In this document: positions 62,375-64,000 of the stretch, piece after piece
Layout: every line of letters begins with the position of its first letter
Numbering within the stretch: the first letter of the stretch is position 1
Source: Candidatus Chlorobium masyuteum
Lineage (GTDB): Bacteria; Bacteroidota; Chlorobiia; Chlorobiales; Chlorobiaceae
NCBI RefSeq assembly: GCF_011601315.1
Contig: NZ_JAAORA010000001.1
Location: forward strand, 248,001-312,000
Length of the DNA stretch: 64,000 nt
Direction of reading: 5' to 3'
Notes under the pieces: generated by a model
Told to the model about the DNA's origin: nothing
Databases searched by the model: none
The model's input: only the letters and a program-made list of their open reading frames with translations
Position numbers and translations under genes: made by a program

Positions 62375-63219
62375 CGATCGCCAGAAGAATACATATTAAT
62401 CACAGAATCGCGGAAACTTCCAGAAAGAGCAAACTCTTTTGAAGGAATAATGATTTGATCCATTGCTTCCAACCCTTCATGTCTCTCCGGTGATTGGCCA
62501 GGAAGAAAAACATCACACAATATTTGCAACATATCAGCTACTGAATGGACTTCATTCCCTGCAACAAGATGAGTTCCTTCAATGTTATGATCAAGCACAC
62601 AGCTTATTATTCCAGCAACATCTTTTACATAAATATAGTTACGTTTTGCACTTCCTCTGCCTATCATTGCTGGAGGTTGACCGCTTGAGACACACTTGAT
62701 TGCGCGATTCAAGCCAAGATGAGTCGGACCATCAAGACCAAAAACACCTCCAATTCTGAGAATGGAATAACGCACTCCGGAAGCCTGAATAAGCTGCTCT
62801 GCGAGCCATTTGCTTTTCATATAGGCAGTATCTGGTCTATCGGGTGTATCAGCATCGATTTGTGTCGTGTTAATACCGGAAACAAGTGCTGCTGATGCAA
62901 AAACAAAAACAGCATCCCACTGCTTTGCCAAAAGCAGGAGTGAAGCTGTTGCTGCAACATTTGCGGCAAAAATATCTCCCAAAGATAGATCGCCAAATCC
63001 AACCATTGTAGCCAGGTGAACTATGGCATCAATTTTTGGTAATCGCTTCAGTGTTTCAGAAAAAGCTGCATCTTCAAGATCGAGCTTGATCGCACCCTCC
63101 CCGACTGGACTCCGCATTGCAGGAATAACGGTCCATCCACCAATGCGCAAGCGTTTCACCGTTTCGCGACCGACAAAGCCATTTGCACCGGTCACAAGCA
63201 CCCTCTTCTTGTGATCCAT
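62371..63219 (-). CDS. NAD-dependent epimerase/dehydratase (module P)
   Basis: A 282-residue extended SDR. VTGANGFVGRETVKRLRIGG at the N-terminus, AIVHLATMVGF, FASAALVSGINTTQ and a catalytic YMKSKWLAEQ (Y-x3-K). LRIGGVFGLDGPTHLGLNRA follows. The length is a little short for epimerases and fits reductase-type SDRs (such as RmlD-like or UDP-sugar 4-keto reductases). Role on the module P sugar is unknown. Immediately downstream of the methyltransferase gene (stop TGA followed directly by ATG) and overlapping the phosphoesterase gene. Confidence 0.86.
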   Translation of the reverse strand: MDHKKRVLVTGANGFVGRETVKRLRIGGWTVIPAMRSPVGEGAIKLDLEDAAFSETLKRLPKIDAIVHLATMVGFGDLSLGDIFAANVAATASLLLLAKQWDAVFVFASAALVSGINTTQIDADTPDRPDTAYMKSKWLAEQLIQASGVRYSILRIGGVFGLDGPTHLGLNRAIKCVSSGQPPAMIGRGSAKRNYIYVKDVAGIISCVLDHNIEGTHLVAGNEVHSVADMLQILCDVFLPGQSPERHEGLEAMDQIIIPSKEFALSGSFRDSVINMYSSGDR

Positions 63220-64000
63220 TCAGTGTTTTTCTGATGATCTTAGAAATGCAGTAATGTCTCTGCCAATCCCCAGCTTTGCTGCCGCAGACCAAAACCTGAT
63301 AACATCTTCGGTTTTCTGTTTATGCAAAAGATTTTCAATCTCTACTCGCGCCTTATGGGCAGCTTTACCAACAGACTTGTTTGCAACATAGTTTGATCCC
63401 GGATGAAAAAGGAACCATTCAACCGGAAAATCACCGAGTATGTCAAGACAGTCATAACCAGTTGCTCTTGCAGTGTTGGCCAGGCTATAGTAATCAAAAT
63501 ATGATAAATGATCAGGCGGTGCAATCCAGAATGCCCGGTCTATATGCTGAGACTCCAATGCACACTGTTGGGTGAGTGAGCAGTCATTAGGAACAGTTAT
63601 GATGGCTATCCCTCTTGGAGCAAGTAAAGATCTCAGAGACTCAAGCAGTTTAATCGGATCAATCACATGTTCAAGCACATTTTGCAACCACACCACATCA
63701 TACACTTTACCGTCACTTATTTCAGCTTGTAGTAGCCCAAATACATCACCGGTCACCAGGGCATCCAAACAATCAGGGTTTTTAGATTCAACTCCTGCTG
63801 AACTAAAATCAAAACCTTTTACTCGCCAGCCATGTTCACGAAAAAATGCCAATGCATACCCCTCCCCGCAACCAACATCAAGCATAGTTCCGACATCTCC
63901 ATCGGAAATAGATCTATACCGATATACAACAGCATATCTCTGCTCAATTTTTGCCCGAAAATACGCCAGTTCAGCCTTACTATACTCTACTTCATAGCTA
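63220..64000 (-). CDS. Class I SAM methyltransferase, 5' end outside window
   Basis: The frame is open to the right edge, with about 259 residues visible. The internal ATG at 63885 is not the start: codons upstream (SYEVEYSKAELAYFRAKIEQ and on) continue without a stop to the edge and precede the SAM motif MLDVGCGEGYALAFFREHG. DVVWLQNVLEHVIDPIKLLE and ITVPNDCSLTQQ follow. The C-terminal section (FPVEWFLFHPGSNYV) resembles zinc-ribbon polysaccharide methyltransferases, so an N-terminal ribbon may lie outside the window. Substrate probably a sugar nucleotide or glycan. First gene of module P here. Confidence 0.85.
   Translation of the reverse strand, partial: SYEVEYSKAELAYFRAKIEQRYAVVYRYRSISDGDVGTMLDVGCGEGYALAFFREHGWRVKGFDFSSAGVESKNPDCLDALVTGDVFGLLQAEISDGKVYDVVWLQNVLEHVIDPIKLLESLRSLLAPRGIAIITVPNDCSLTQQCALESQHIDRAFWIAPPDHLSYFDYYSLANTARATGYDCLDILGDFPVEWFLFHPGSNYVANKSVGKAAHKARVEIENLLHKQKTEDVIRFWSAAAKLGIGRDITAFLRSSEKH

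Overview
The window is a 64 kb surface-polysaccharide (O-antigen, capsule or glycoprotein-glycan) biosynthesis locus from a Gram-negative bacterium. I find 59 genes, two of them cut by the window edges, and all lie on the minus strand, so the locus is read from 64000 down to 1. About half of the gene junctions are 1-14 base overlaps (mostly ATGA, GTGA or TTGA), which indicates long translationally coupled operons. The largest gene-free gap is 297 bases (34655-34951). I see no rRNA, tRNA, CRISPR array, transposase or integrase. The source could be a green sulfur bacterium (Chlorobiaceae) or another group with Leptospira-like O-antigen genes, but this is only an impression from gene families and cannot be settled from the sequence.

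Five sets of genes for 2-keto-3-deoxy sugar acids follow one another. Each is followed downstream by a large orphan GT-B-like protein. (A) 7027-2558: 2-hydroxyacid dehydrogenase, epimerase, FkbM methyltransferase, HpcH/HpaI pyruvate aldolase, KdsB-like cytidylyltransferase; orphan transferase 644-2551. (C) 20840-8902: KdnB-like iron alcohol dehydrogenase, cytidylyltransferase/PseG-like fusion, SpsF-like, NeuB/SpsE-like, DUF4910 peptidase-like protein, FemAB-like acyltransferase and three radical SAM proteins; transferase 7105-8853. (Leg) 34654-22079: LegB, LegC, formyltransferase, LegI, LegG, second formyltransferase, PIG-L deacetylase, PtmE-type guanylyltransferase, amidotransferase plus HisF/HisH, LegF, radical SAM protein; transferase 20887-22068. 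(B) 52332-43990: two SDRs, KdsB-like, Gfo/Idh/MocA oxidoreductase, methyltransferase, HpcH/HpaI aldolase, HAD phosphatase, 2-hydroxyacid dehydrogenase, SIS isomerase, transaldolase; transferase 42393-43931. (P) 64000-57024: methyltransferase, epimerase, metallophosphoesterase, ATP-grasp enzyme, PseI, GNAT, AsnB-like ligase; transferase 55111-57006.

Between Leg and B is a conventional assembly block (34952-42341): an EpsG-type polymerase candidate, a glutamine-dependent asparagine synthase, three GT4 and one GT2 glycosyltransferases. Between B and P are decoration enzymes: an FkbM methyltransferase, a zinc-ribbon methyltransferase and a hexapeptide acyltransferase. The window opens with the N-terminal part of a UDP-glucuronate decarboxylase (UDP-xylose route).

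The most interesting signal is modules A and B. They share a trio (pyruvate aldolase, KdsB-like cytidylyltransferase, 2-hydroxyacid dehydrogenase) and each is followed by a member of the same E-x3-W-E transferase-like family. This suggests an undescribed CMP-ulosonic-acid pathway in which a class II pyruvate aldolase replaces the PEP-dependent KdsA/NeuB step. The Leg module looks built for an N-formylated, amidine-bearing legionaminic acid derivative. All functions are inferred from sequence reading; no searches were run.
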